64,000 bases of DNA from Ancylobacter vacuolatus. Its GTDB lineage: Bacteria; Pseudomonadota; Alphaproteobacteria; Rhizobiales; Xanthobacteraceae. The position numbers and the translations under genes were made by a program. The stretch is from NCBI RefSeq assembly GCF_030813595.1, contig NZ_JAUSUH010000001.1, positions 780,039-844,038 on the forward strand, read 5' to 3'. The notes under the pieces were generated by a model. The model ran no database searches and was not told the origin of the DNA. It was given only the letters and a program-made list of their open reading frames with translations. Position 1 is the stretch's first letter; each line of letters opens with the position of its first letter. This document shows positions 37,729 to 47,233 of the stretch, piece by piece.

Positions 37729-40167
37729 TCAGTAGAGCCCGCCGGTGCCGCTGGCGCCCACCGCGCGGTCGGCGTCGGGGTTGATGCCGATGGGATTGCC
37801 GGCCGCATCGGTGGCGCCGATGATCGAATAGCTGTCGGGCGGCGCCGTGCCCGGCTTGAACGCCTCCAGGATCGAGCCCTCACCCGGCCCGGCGCGCAGG
37901 CCGCTCTTCGGGTTGATGCGGATCAGCTTGATGCCGGGCGGCACGCGGAAGGGCACGGCCGGCCGGTCGGCCAGGGCCAGCTTCATGAAGTCGCGCACCA
38001 CGGGCGCGGCGATCAGGCCGCCGGTCGAACCCTTGCCCATCGGCTTGGGCGTGTCGAAGCCGAGATAGACCGCCACCACCAGTTCCGGGGTGTAGCCGAC
38101 GAACCAAGCGTCTTTTTCCTCGTTGGTGGTGCCGGTCTTGCCGGCAATCGGCTTGCCGAGCACCTTCAGCGCCGTGCCGGTGCCGCGCTGGACAACGCCT
38201 TCCAGCATCGAGGTGATCTGGTAGGCCGTCATCGGATCGAGCACCTGCTCGCGCCGGTCGATCAGCACCGGCTCATTCTGGCCCTGCCAGCCGGCGGCGT
38301 CGCAGCCGCGGCATTCGCGCTCGTCATGGCGGTAGATGGTCTTGCCGTAGCGGTCCTGCACGCGGTCGATCAGCGTCGGCTTGATGCGCTTGCCGCCATT
38401 GGCGAACATCGAATAGCCGCCGGCCATGCGCAGCGCCGTGGTCTCGCCGGCGCCGAGCGACATGGAGAGCACCGGGAGCAGATTGTCGGAGACGCCGAAG
38501 CGCTTGGCGTATTCGACGATCAGCGGCATGCCGAGGTCGTTCGCCAGCCGCACCGTCATCACGTTGCGCGACTGCTCGATGCCGAAGCGCAGGGTCTGCG
38601 GGCCATAGAACTTGCCGGAATAGTTTTCCGGCCGCCAGGTCGCCTGCCCCTGCTGGGCCAGCTCGAACGGCGCGTCCATGATGACACTGGACGGCGTGTA
38701 GCCATTGTCGATGGCCGCCGCATAGACATAGGGCTTGAACGACGAGCCCGGCTGGCGCTGGGCCTGGGTGGCGCGGTTGAACTGGCTCTCGTCGAAGGAG
38801 AAGCCGCCGGCCATGGCCAGCACGCGCCCGGTCGAGGGGTCCATCGCGACCAGCGCGCCTTCGATCTGCGGCTGCTGGCGCAGGCGCCACTGGTCGGGCT
38901 TGCCGTCCACCGGCTCGACATAGACCACGTCGCCGGGCTTCAGCACGCCGGCCACGCCGCCCTTGGCGTTGCGAATCGCCCATTTGGCGCCGTCGGCGGT
39001 GATCATGCCGACATCGCGCTGGGTGCCGAGCACGCCGGAACGGTCGCGCTGCGGCTGCAGGCCGATGCGCGCGCCCTTGGCGTCGGAATCCAGCACCACG
39101 GCGAGCCGCCAGGGAATGTCGGTGAAGGTGCGCACATCGGCGAGGCGCGCACCCCAATCACCCGTCGTCTCGATGCGGGTGACCGGGCCACGGAAGCCGC
39201 GCTGCTCGTCATAGCGGGTCAGCCCGTCGAGAAGCGCTTCCTTGGCATATTGCTGCAGCTTGGGGTTCAGCGAGGTCCGCACCGAGAGGCCGCCGCCATA
39301 CAGCTTATCCTCGCCATAGCGCTCGAAGATCTCGCGACGCACTTCCTCGGCAAAATATTCAGCCGAGAAGATATGCGCGCCGGTCGGGCGCACGGTCACG
39401 GAAAGGTCGGTCTTCTTGGCGTCGTCGGCCTGCTGCTGGGTGATGTAGCCGTTCTCGGCCATGCGATCGATCACCCAGTTGCGGCGCTCGACGGCGGCGT
39501 CGTGGCGGCGGAACGGGTGATAATTGTTCGGGCCCTTGGGCAGGGCGGCGAGATAGGCGGCCTCGGCGATGGTCAGCTCGGAGACCGACTTGTCGAAATA
39601 GAGCAGCGAGGCGGCGGCGACGCCATAGGAGCCGATGCCGAGATAGATCTCGTTCAGATAGAGCTCGAGGATCTTGTCCTTGGAATAGGCGCGCTCCATG
39701 CGCAGCGCCAACAGCGCCTCCTTCACCTTGCGGTCGATCGAGACCTCATTGGTCAGCAGGAAGTTCTTGGCCACCTGCTGGGTGATGGTGGAGGCGCCCT
39801 GCGGGCGGCGGCCGGAGCCATAATTCTGCAGGAAGGCAAAGGCGGCGCGGCCGATGCCGGTGAGGTCGATGCCGCCATGGGAATAGAAGTTCTTGTCCTC
39901 GGCGGCGAGGAAGGCCTCCTTCACCAGCGGCGGAATGTTCTGGATCGGCAGATAGAGCCGGCGCTCGCGGGCATATTCAGCCAGCAGCGAGCCGTCCGCG
40001 GCATGGACGCGGGTCATGACAGGCGGCTCGTAGTTCTGCAGCTGGCTGTAGTCCGGCAGGTCCTGCGAGAATTTCCACGCGAAATAGCCGGCCGCCGCCC
40101 CGCCGACCACGAAGACGATCGTGCCGAGCGCGAACATGAACCCCAAGAACCGCAGAAGCAGCCGCAT
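37729..40167 (-). CDS. mrcA: penicillin-binding protein 1A (bifunctional transglycosylase/transpeptidase)
   Basis: An 812-residue class A PBP that polymerises and cross-links peptidoglycan. After one N-terminal helix, the glycosyltransferase (GT51) domain has the catalytic Glu in AEDKNFYSHGGID and the motif GASTITQQVAKN. The transpeptidase domain carries SxxK in GSSFKPYVY, SxN in EQSRNVM and KTGTT in IAGKTGTTNEEKDAW. I chose the ATG at 40167; an in-frame GTG 30 bases upstream would add MFSAYWGPGR and cannot be excluded. It lies 117 bases downstream of the amidase gene, so two cell-wall enzymes probably share a leftward operon. Confidence 0.95.
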   Translation of the reverse strand: MRLLLRFLGFMFALGTIVFVVGGAAAGYFAWKFSQDLPDYSQLQNYEPPVMTRVHAADGSLLAEYARERRLYLPIQNIPPLVKEAFLAAEDKNFYSHGGIDLTGIGRAAFAFLQNYGSGRRPQGASTITQQVAKNFLLTNEVSIDRKVKEALLALRMERAYSKDKILELYLNEIYLGIGSYGVAAASLLYFDKSVSELTIAEAAYLAALPKGPNNYHPFRRHDAAVERRNWVIDRMAENGYITQQQADDAKKTDLSVTVRPTGAHIFSAEYFAEEVRREIFERYGEDKLYGGGLSVRTSLNPKLQQYAKEALLDGLTRYDEQRGFRGPVTRIETTGDWGARLADVRTFTDIPWRLAVVLDSDAKGARIGLQPQRDRSGVLGTQRDVGMITADGAKWAIRNAKGGVAGVLKPGDVVYVEPVDGKPDQWRLRQQPQIEGALVAMDPSTGRVLAMAGGFSFDESQFNRATQAQRQPGSSFKPYVYAAAIDNGYTPSSVIMDAPFELAQQGQATWRPENYSGKFYGPQTLRFGIEQSRNVMTVRLANDLGMPLIVEYAKRFGVSDNLLPVLSMSLGAGETTALRMAGGYSMFANGGKRIKPTLIDRVQDRYGKTIYRHDERECRGCDAAGWQGQNEPVLIDRREQVLDPMTAYQITSMLEGVVQRGTGTALKVLGKPIAGKTGTTNEEKDAWFVGYTPELVVAVYLGFDTPKPMGKGSTGGLIAAPVVRDFMKLALADRPAVPFRVPPGIKLIRINPKSGLRAGPGEGSILEAFKPGTAPPDSYSIIGATDAAGNPIGINPDADRAVGASGTGGLY

Positions 40168-40284
40168 ACGGCCAGGCCCCCAATAAGCTGAGAACACCCC
40201 CGCGCGGCAGCGCGATAAGAGTCCGAATGTGGTCGTCGCCCGAAGGGCAGCGTTTGCGCGGCAACTATGGCCTAATCGCGACCG

Positions 40285-41586
40285 TTAAGGCCCGGTCGCG
40301 GCCAGCGGATCGCCGCTCGTCCGGCCAACGCTGGCCGGCAGCGCCACAGGGGTACCCTCGACGGGTCCCTGCGCGGCGAAATAGGCCTCGATCGCCACCA
40401 CCATGGCCTCGGTCACACTAGCCTGCCACGCGGCCGATGTCATGAGTTCGAGGTCCTTGGCGCTGGAAAGATAGCCCAGTTCGAACAGCACGGAGGGCAC
40501 GTCCGGCGCCTTCAGTACCTTGAATCCCGCCGCTTTGAGCGGCGATTTGTGCATGCGCGCCACGCCGCTGACGCTGCCGGCGAGGCTGCGGGCGAAAAGC
40601 GCGGAAAAATTGCGAGTCTCGCGCTGGGCGAGGTCGAACAATATGCCGGCGACATCCGCCGGCTCCTCGGAAAGATCGAGGCCCGCGATCATGTCCGCCT
40701 TGTTTTCCGCATCCGCCAGGCGTTGCGATTCGGCGTCGGAGGCACGGTCGGACAGGGTGTAGATCGTCGCCCCGCGCACGTCGCCATCGCGCGAGCCAAG
40801 CGAATCGGCGTGCAGCGAGATGAACAGCCTGGCCCCGTTGTCACGGGCGAAGCGGACGCGCTGGCCGAGCGAGATATAGGTGTCCTTGGTGCGCGTCAGC
40901 AGCACGCGATAGCGGCCCGTCTGCGCCAGGCGCCGTTCCAGCTGGCGGGCGATGGTAAGCACGAGGTGCTTCTCGGTGACGCTGAATTTGGGGTTCACCG
41001 CGCCGGGATCGATGCCGCCATGGCCGGGATCGAGCACGATCACCGGGCGATGGTCGCCGGCGGCGGCGGCCTCGGCCTGCGGCATTTCCGGCTGCTCGGT
41101 GGCGCGCAGCGGCGCGGCCACCGCCTGCAGGAAAGTGGCCCGGTCGGTCTTGACGAGATCAATGACGAGCCGTGCCGGCTGGTCGTCCATCGGCTCCAGC
41201 ACGAAGGCCTTGTCGACCGTCACCGGGTCGGTGACGTCGAGCACGATGCGCGCCTTACCCGGGGCGAACAGGCCGAAGCGATAGGCCGCGACAAGTCCCC
41301 GCCCCTCCTGACCGGCCGAGTCCGGCAGCGCGAAAATGACATCGGGGATGTCGACCACGACCCGGTAGGGATCGGCGAGGGTGAAGGCGCCGAGCGGCAC
41401 CGAACGCGACAGGTCGATCACCAGCCGCGTGCGCTCGCCATCGCCGGCGAGGCGTGCATCGCTAGCCACCACCGGCTCGGCGGCGCCGGCGGCCTGAGAG
41501 GTCGCAGGGGACATGGAGAACCACGCCGGCAACAGCGCGAGCGCCGCCGCCAGAAAGATCCTCCGCATTCCCATTCGCCACGCCAT
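40285..41586 (-). CDS. amiC: AMIN-domain N-acetylmuramoyl-L-alanine amidase
   Basis: A 433-residue periplasmic zinc amidase that splits septal peptidoglycan. It has a signal peptide (MRRIFLAAALALLPAWF ... SQAAGA), an N-terminal AMIN domain (TRLVIDLSRSVPLGAF ... RIVLDVTDPVTVDKAF), a linker, and an Amidase_3 domain with zinc ligands in LDPGHGGIDPG, the Glu in EKHLVL and His in SLHADS, plus the late catalytic Glu in VLFELGYLSS. The exact start is uncertain between MAWRMGMRR (41586) and MGMRR 12 bases later. The symbol reflects AmiA/B/C similarity, not proven orthology. Confidence 0.92.
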   Translation of the reverse strand: MAWRMGMRRIFLAAALALLPAWFSMSPATSQAAGAAEPVVASDARLAGDGERTRLVIDLSRSVPLGAFTLADPYRVVVDIPDVIFALPDSAGQEGRGLVAAYRFGLFAPGKARIVLDVTDPVTVDKAFVLEPMDDQPARLVIDLVKTDRATFLQAVAAPLRATEQPEMPQAEAAAAGDHRPVIVLDPGHGGIDPGAVNPKFSVTEKHLVLTIARQLERRLAQTGRYRVLLTRTKDTYISLGQRVRFARDNGARLFISLHADSLGSRDGDVRGATIYTLSDRASDAESQRLADAENKADMIAGLDLSEEPADVAGILFDLAQRETRNFSALFARSLAGSVSGVARMHKSPLKAAGFKVLKAPDVPSVLFELGYLSSAKDLELMTSAAWQASVTEAMVVAIEAYFAAQGPVEGTPVALPASVGRTSGDPLAATGP

Positions 41587-42343
41587 GGTTGCTCGCGTCT
41601 TCCTCTGCCCCCACTGCCCGCCATGACTGGCGGGGTCTCTCCCTCACCCTTCTAGCGAAATAACAACGAACCGTTAACCGGCCGCTGTGCCCGGCGGCGC
41701 TTCGCCCGGCGGCCGTGGCCGGCGAGCAACGGCACGAGGCGCGCCTTGTCCGACGCGATCCTTGCCAAATCGTCACGCATGCCGCTATTAAGAGCAGGCA
41801 TATGGTTCGCATTCCGGTCGCCCGTCGACGTCCGGCTCTCGCGACCCCTGCGGCGAAGGGCTGTCCAGCAATGGAGGGGCCCGGCACAAGGCGCGAATTC
41901 CGTTCAGGACCCGTAGCCGTGCCTTGGCGGTCGTCATGACTGCGCGCCAGGGGGACGCGGCCCGGTTTTGTCATTCACGGACGAGTGGACGTGGTGTCCC
42001 CGCGCGGCGCATTTCGTCGTGTCGTCCCCCACGCGCCTTCGCGGCCAGCTGCCTCGAGCCGGATCGCGCGCGGTCGCGGCTTGCCCTGTTCGGTCGTGTA
42101 AGGACGGCAACCAACGATGATGCGTCAGCCGGCAAGTGTGGGTTTCGTGCATAGGGCGGTTTTCCGCCGCGCACCTGCCCGCCGGCCCGCGACCTGCGCA
42201 CCGCGTCGGCGCCCCGCCTGCGAGGCTCCCCGTCCTGACCGCCGCATCCTCTTCACGCTTTCAATTTCCGCTTACTGGCACGGCCTGAGCCGTCCGGCGT
42301 CGCTGGCGACGTCGACGCGACCGTTGCCCCATATGAGAGTTCA
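41587..42343 (+). promoter_or_regulatory. long gene-free leader region of rne with predicted promoter
   Basis: This 757-bp region between amiC and rne holds no convincing gene. A promoter-like pair (TTGCCA at 41762-41767, 18-bp spacer, TATTAA at 41786-41791) would give rne a leader of about 545 nt. In other bacteria RNase E autoregulates through its long 5' UTR; the same may apply here, but no known leader motif could be matched by eye. Confidence 0.45.
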
Positions 42344-45190
42344 ATGGCCAACAAGATGCTCATCGACGCCACCCATCCCGAGGAGACTCGGGTGGTGGTG
42401 GTGCGCGGCAACCGAGTCGAGGAATTCGACTTCGAGGCCGCCAATCGCAAGCCGCTGCGCGGCAACATCTACCTCGCCAAGGTTACGCGGGTAGAACCTT
42501 CCCTCCAGGCCGCCTTCGTCGAATATGGCGGCAACCGGCATGGCTTCCTCGCCTTCAGCGAGATCCATCCCGACTATTACCAGATCCCGGTCGCCGACCG
42601 GCAGGCGCTCCTCGCCGAGGAAGAACGCCAGCAGCGGCGCGATGCCGAGGCCGAGAACGAGGACAAGCCCAAGAGCCGCCCCCGCCGGGCGCGCGGCGCG
42701 GCCAAGTCGGCTGAGGGCGACGAGAGCGTTTCCGAAGACACCGGCGTCGAAACCGCAGGCGAGAGCGAGGGCGACGCCGTCCCGGCCCGCCGCTCGCGCC
42801 GCCGCCGCTCCTCCTCCGATGACGAGGCCGGCGGCGAAGGCGGCGGCGAGATCGAGGAGATCGCCGACGAGGAAGAGATCGTCGACGAGGTCGGCTCCGA
42901 CGACGCCATGGAAGAAATGCCCGAGCGTGCGCCCCCGCGCGGCCGGGCCCGCACCTACAAGATCCAGGAAGTCATCAAGCGCCGTCAGGTGATGCTGGTG
43001 CAGGTGGTCAAGGAAGAGCGCGGCAACAAGGGCGCGGCGCTCACCACCTACCTCTCGCTCGCCGGCCGCTATTCGGTGCTGATGCCCAATACCGCGCGCG
43101 GCGGCGGCATTTCCCGCAAGATCACCTCGGCCGAGGACCGCAAGCGGCTAAAGGAGGTCGCCTCCGACCTCGAAGTTCCGGAGGGCATGGGCGTCATCCT
43201 GCGCACCGCCGGCGCCAACCGCACCAAGCCGGAGATCAAGCGCGACTTCGAATATCTCCTGCGCCTGTGGGAGAATGTGCGCGAGCTCACCCTGGGCTCG
43301 ACCGCGCCCTCGCTGGTCTATGAGGAGGGCTCGCTGATCAAGCGCTCGATCCGCGACCTCTACAACAAGGACATCGACGAGGTTCTGGTCGCCGGCGACG
43401 AAGGCTATCGGGAGGCCAAGGACTTCATGCGCATGCTCATGCCGAGCCATGCGAAAAACGTGAAGGTCTACAAGGATTTGCAGCCGGTGTTCACCCGCTT
43501 CGGGGTGGAGAGCCAGCTCGACGCGATGTTCCTGCCGCAGGTACAGCTGAAGTCCGGCGGCTATCTCGTCATCAACCCAACCGAGGCGCTGGTCTCGATC
43601 GACGTGAACTCCGGGCGTTCGACCCGCGAGCACAATATCGAGGACACCGCGCTTAAGACCAACCTGGAGGCGGCGGAGGAAGTCGCCCGCCAGCTGCGCC
43701 TGCGCGACCTTGCCGGCCTCGTCGTGATCGACTTCATCGACATGGACGAGAAGCGCAACAACCGGGCGGTGGAGCGCAAGCTCAAGGACTGCCTGAAGAA
43801 CGACCGCGCCCGCATCCAGCTCGGCCGCATCTCGCATTTCGGCCTGATGGAAATGAGCCGCCAGCGCATCCGCACCGGCGTGCTGGAATCCTCCACCGAG
43901 GTCTGCCCGCATTGCGGCGGCACCGGCCATGTGCGTTCCTCGCCCTCGGTCGCGCTGCAGATGCTGCGCGGTGCCGAGGACATTCTCCAGCGATCCAACA
44001 CGCATAACCTCGTCATCCGCACCCGCGCCGAAAACGCGCTCTATGTGCTCAACCACAAGCGCGCGCATCTGCACGAGCTGGAAGAGCGCTTCGGCGTGCT
44101 GATCACCATCGCGGCCGACCAGACGCTGACCGGGCTCACCCCCTTCGCCATCGACAAGGGCGACGCGGTGCTGAACCCGATCCCCCTGCCGCGCCCGCCC
44201 GAGCTGGTGTTCGAGCCGGAGGACGAACTCGACCTCGCCGCCGCCGATGAAGCCGAGGACGAAGCCGAGACGACGACGGCGACCGAAGCGACGGTGGAAG
44301 CCGCTGCCGAGCCCGAGGCCGGCGAGAGCCGCGCCACCCCGCCGGCCCCCGCTGCCGGCGACCCGGCCGGCGATGGCGGACGTCGTCGGCGCCGTCGGCG
44401 TCGGCGTCGGCGCGGCGGTGGCGCCAATGGCGAGAACGGCGAGAATGGCGAGCGTCATGCCGATGGCGACGCCGGATCGGATGCGTCCGGCGCCGAGTTC
44501 GAGGATGACGGCGAAGAGGGCGACGACGAGGAGCGTTCCAGCGAGCGCGCCGAGGCCGCGCCCGAGGTGACGGCTGACGTCACCGCCGAAGCGCCGCTGG
44601 CCGACGAACCGGCCGCACAGGCGGTTGCGCTGGCCGAGGAAGCCATCGCCACGCCGGAAGAGACGCCGGCCGAGACCTCTGCCGAAGCTGCGCCCGAAGT
44701 GAGCGCGGAAGCCGCGCCCGCCGAAGACGAGAAGCCGCGTCGCGGCCGTCGCGGTGGACGCCGCACCAAAGCGGCGATGGCGGCAGAAGCGGCCGAGGCC
44801 GTCGAAGCTCCCAGCGCCGACGCGGCCCCGGCTGAGTCCGCCACCGAAGCTCCGGTCGCCGACGCCCCGGCGGCGGAAGCGGCCGATGCGCCTGAAGCCA
44901 CCAAGCCGAAGCCCCGCCGCCGTCGCTCGACGGTGCGCGAGAAGGCCCCGGCCGTCGTCGCCGAAAGCGACGGCGTGAGCGATGCCCCCGTGCCGGAAGC
45001 CCCGGCCGAGGCCAGCGCGAGCGTGGACGAGCCGGCCGTGGCGCCCCCGACGGAAGAGGCGCTCGCTCCGGAAGCGGCCCCCGCTCCCGCCGAGGCGCCC
45101 GCTGCCACCGAGGCGGCGCCCCCGGCCGAGCCGGAACCCGATCGCCCGCGCCGCACCGGCTGGTGGCAGCGCAAGATCTTCGGCGAGTAA
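42344..45190 (+). CDS. rne: ribonuclease E
   Basis: A 948-residue endoribonuclease E, the core of the RNA degradosome. The S1 domain (residues about 35-120 and beyond) is interrupted by an acidic/basic low-complexity insertion around residues 95-205, a feature of alphaproteobacterial enzymes. The DNase-like catalytic Asp residues lie in VSIDVNSGRS and IDFIDMDEKRNN, and the Zn-link in VCPHCGGTGHV. From about residue 620 the protein is disordered, with an Arg-rich stretch (RRRRRRRRRRGG-like) and long Ala/Glu/Pro repeats. It ends in RTGWWQRKIFGE; a C-terminal GWW is the PNPase-docking motif described in Caulobacter RNase E. Confidence 0.96.
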   Translation: MANKMLIDATHPEETRVVVVRGNRVEEFDFEAANRKPLRGNIYLAKVTRVEPSLQAAFVEYGGNRHGFLAFSEIHPDYYQIPVADRQALLAEEERQQRRDAEAENEDKPKSRPRRARGAAKSAEGDESVSEDTGVETAGESEGDAVPARRSRRRRSSSDDEAGGEGGGEIEEIADEEEIVDEVGSDDAMEEMPERAPPRGRARTYKIQEVIKRRQVMLVQVVKEERGNKGAALTTYLSLAGRYSVLMPNTARGGGISRKITSAEDRKRLKEVASDLEVPEGMGVILRTAGANRTKPEIKRDFEYLLRLWENVRELTLGSTAPSLVYEEGSLIKRSIRDLYNKDIDEVLVAGDEGYREAKDFMRMLMPSHAKNVKVYKDLQPVFTRFGVESQLDAMFLPQVQLKSGGYLVINPTEALVSIDVNSGRSTREHNIEDTALKTNLEAAEEVARQLRLRDLAGLVVIDFIDMDEKRNNRAVERKLKDCLKNDRARIQLGRISHFGLMEMSRQRIRTGVLESSTEVCPHCGGTGHVRSSPSVALQMLRGAEDILQRSNTHNLVIRTRAENALYVLNHKRAHLHELEERFGVLITIAADQTLTGLTPFAIDKGDAVLNPIPLPRPPELVFEPEDELDLAAADEAEDEAETTTATEATVEAAAEPEAGESRATPPAPAAGDPAGDGGRRRRRRRRRRRGGGANGENGENGERHADGDAGSDASGAEFEDDGEEGDDEERSSERAEAAPEVTADVTAEAPLADEPAAQAVALAEEAIATPEETPAETSAEAAPEVSAEAAPAEDEKPRRGRRGGRRTKAAMAAEAAEAVEAPSADAAPAESATEAPVADAPAAEAADAPEATKPKPRRRRSTVREKAPAVVAESDGVSDAPVPEAPAEASASVDEPAVAPPTEEALAPEAAPAPAEAPAATEAAPPAEPEPDRPRRTGWWQRKIFGE

Positions 45191-45239
45191 TCGTCGTCGA
45201 CCTGCTACCGGCAGGGGCCTCCCCCGCCACCGCTCATGG

Positions 45240-45264
45240 AAACGGCGCCTCACGGCGCCGTTTT
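45240..45264 (+). terminator. rho-independent terminator after rne
   Basis: A 10-bp stem (AAACGGCGCC / GGCGCCGTTT) with a TCAC loop and a TTTT tail, 50 bases past the rne stop. Confidence 0.85.
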
Positions 45265-45359
45265 CGTCTTCCGACTGCCTGCAATCTCAGCATTTCCGGC
45301 GGGAACCTCCGCCCGCGAGCGGTGTTCTGATCTGCAACATCAGCGATGCGGGGCTCGGA

Positions 45360-46187
45360 ATGATCACCATACAATGCGGGTACCGGATCGAGATCGTCTG
45401 CAACCAGCCGACCGCCGGCATTACCCTGCTCGACCCGCACCCGGAACGACAGGTCGACATCCTCGACGTCGCCACGATGAGCGTGACCGCGCTCAACGAC
45501 GGCAGCCCGGTGACCAGCGAGGAGTATGACGATAGCTTCGGCAATATCTGCCGGCGCCTGGTCATCCCGCCCGGTGGCGCCCGCTTCGAGAGCCGGATCA
45601 ACGTCGCCGATCCCGGCACGCTCGATGTGTTCGATCCAAACGCCATCGAGCACCCGCCGGCCGAGCTGCCGCCCGAGGTGCTGCAATTCCTGCTGCCGAG
45701 CCGCTATTGCGAGGTCGACGAACTCTCGGGCGTGGCGTGGAACCTGTTCGGCAGCTACGCCCCCGGCTGGAACCGGGTGCAGCAGATCTGCAATTTCGTC
45801 AACGCGCAGATCCGCTTCGACTATCAATTCGCCCGCAACACTCGCACCGCCGCCCAGGCTTTCAACGAGCGGGTTGGCGTCTGCCGCGACTTCACCCATC
45901 TGGCGGTGGCGCTCACCCGCGCGATGAACATCCCGGCCCGCTACTGCAACGGCTTTCTCGGCGATATCGGCGTGCCGCCGGACCCGGCGCCGATGGATTA
46001 TAATGCGTGGTTCGAGGCCTATATTGGCGGCCACTGGCACACATTCGACGCCCGCCACAACGTGCCGCGCATCGGCCGGGTGCTGGTGGCGCGCGGGCGC
46101 GACGCCGCCGACATCCCGATGATCCACACCTTCGGGCCGCATATGCTGCAGCGTTTCGAGGTGATCACCGAGCAGGTGGCGGCGTAA
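45360..46187 (+). CDS. transglutaminase-like (cysteine protease fold) protein
   Basis: A 275-residue protein with an N-terminal beta domain (DSFGNICRRLVIPPGG) and a transglutaminase core. The nucleophile Cys175 is in ERVGVCRDFTHLA, and the C-terminal acid is Asp230 in HTFDARHNVPRIGRVL. At the place where classical members carry the catalytic His (H-A-W) this protein has Asn (YNAWFEAY), so the mechanism may differ or the nearby His227 may serve. Members are often near other small-molecule or peptide genes; function is unknown. The frame is open upstream into rne, but the ATG at 45360, after the rne terminator, is the start. Confidence 0.85.
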   Translation: MITIQCGYRIEIVCNQPTAGITLLDPHPERQVDILDVATMSVTALNDGSPVTSEEYDDSFGNICRRLVIPPGGARFESRINVADPGTLDVFDPNAIEHPPAELPPEVLQFLLPSRYCEVDELSGVAWNLFGSYAPGWNRVQQICNFVNAQIRFDYQFARNTRTAAQAFNERVGVCRDFTHLAVALTRAMNIPARYCNGFLGDIGVPPDPAPMDYNAWFEAYIGGHWHTFDARHNVPRIGRVLVARGRDAADIPMIHTFGPHMLQRFEVITEQVAA

Positions 46188-46190
46188 CCG

Positions 46191-46230
46191 GCGCCCCCGT
46201 CTCCCGGAAGCTCCCGAGAGACAGGGGCGC
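46191..46230. terminator. shared hairpin between convergent transglutaminase and NmrA genes
   Basis: GCGCCCC / GGGGCGC (7 bp) continues after one mismatch into GTCTC / GAGAC. It fills nearly the whole 49-bp gap between the two stops. No T run. Confidence 0.6.
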
Positions 46231-46236
46231 GCAGCC

Positions 46237-47076
46237 TCACGCACGCAGCGCCGCCGCGTGGTCCTGCGCCCACTCACCCACCGAGCGCGGCGCGTGGCCG
46301 GTCAGCGTCTGCACCGCGTCGGTGACGCCGGCGGTCCAGCCCTCGCGCACGGGATAGAAGATGGTGGCGAGGAAGCGGGCATACTCCGCGCCGATGCCGA
46401 CCCCGGTGAGAATGCCGACAAAGGTGTCGTCATCGACCGGGGTGTAGGCGACCGGCTTGCCCATGATGGGGGCGAGAAGCGCCGCCGCCTCGGCATAGCT
46501 CAGCGCCGCCGGCCCGGAGAGGTTGAAGGCCTGCCCGTCGAAGGCGTTGGTGGTCAGCGCGGCAGCGGCGCTGGCGGCGATGTCGCGCGCGTCGATGAAG
46601 GCGGACTTGCCCTCGCCCGCCGGCACGGCGATGACGCCGGCATGGTCGATGCCCGGCTTCCAGAAGTTCAGGAAATTGTCGATGAACCAGTTCGGCCGCA
46701 GGATCACATAGGGCGTGCCGGAGGCGATCAGCGCCAGCTCGACCTGGCGATAGGGGATGGAATCATCGGCATCGACGCCCAGCGCGGTCTGCAGCACAAC
46801 CTTCACCTTGCGGGCCGCGGCGGCCTCGATCACCGGGATCAGCAATTCCCGGGAGTTCACATAGCCGCCCGGCAGCATCACGAAGACGCGGTCGACACCG
46901 TCAAACGCCGTCGCGAAATCCGGCGCGGCGAAATCAAAGGCGACACCCTCGGCGCCCTCGATCGGCTGGCCGCCGCGCGAGGCGGCCTTCACATTCTCGC
47001 CCCGGGCGAGCAGCGCCTTCACCAGCGGCTGACCGACATGCCCACTCGCGCCGAGCACCAGAATCTTGTTTGCCAT
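46237..47076 (-). CDS. NmrA-family NAD(P)H-binding oxidoreductase (QorB/YtfG-like)
   Basis: A 279-residue atypical short-chain dehydrogenase: N-terminal Rossmann motif LVLGASGHVGQPLV, then the VVLQTALGVDADDSIPYRQVELALIASGTPYVILRPNWFIDN region typical of NmrA/YtfG proteins, which bind NAD(P)H and may reduce quinones. The ATG at 47076 has AAGGAG at good spacing. It is divergent from the HxlR-type regulator at 47234, and a dyad overlaps the region just upstream of the ribosome-binding site, so it is probably repressed by that regulator. Confidence 0.88.
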   Translation of the reverse strand: MANKILVLGASGHVGQPLVKALLARGENVKAASRGGQPIEGAEGVAFDFAAPDFATAFDGVDRVFVMLPGGYVNSRELLIPVIEAAAARKVKVVLQTALGVDADDSIPYRQVELALIASGTPYVILRPNWFIDNFLNFWKPGIDHAGVIAVPAGEGKSAFIDARDIAASAAAALTTNAFDGQAFNLSGPAALSYAEAAALLAPIMGKPVAYTPVDDDTFVGILTGVGIGAEYARFLATIFYPVREGWTAGVTDAVQTLTGHAPRSVGEWAQDHAAALRA

Positions 47077-47090
47077 TGTCGCTCTCCTTA

Positions 47091-47105
47091 GTATCCATTG
47101 GAAAC
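47091..47105. promoter_or_regulatory. candidate HxlR operator GTATCC-ATT-GGAAAC
   Basis: An inverted repeat with one mismatch in 6-bp arms, in the gap between the divergent NmrA-like and HxlR-like genes, directly upstream of the oxidoreductase ribosome-binding site. Assignment to the HxlR protein is inference from position. Confidence 0.5.
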
Positions 47106-47233
47106 CATGTTTCGATCGACTACATACTCTCTCCACTGAGAGGCCGGAAGAGAGCACTTGCGGCTCACATGGTGGCGTCGAGGAAACCTACCCGCGGAAC
47201 ACCGCCAGCCGCACGACAGCAAGGGAGCCCGCG

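Noticed and set aside
41640..41700. CtrA-type site near the amidase promoter (GTTAACC)
   Set aside because: Only one half-site is present; the second TTAA at the right spacing is missing.
41587..42343. Small open frames in the rne leader on both strands
   Set aside because: All are Arg/Pro/Ala-rich, lack ribosome-binding sites and resemble no protein; the region is better seen as a leader.
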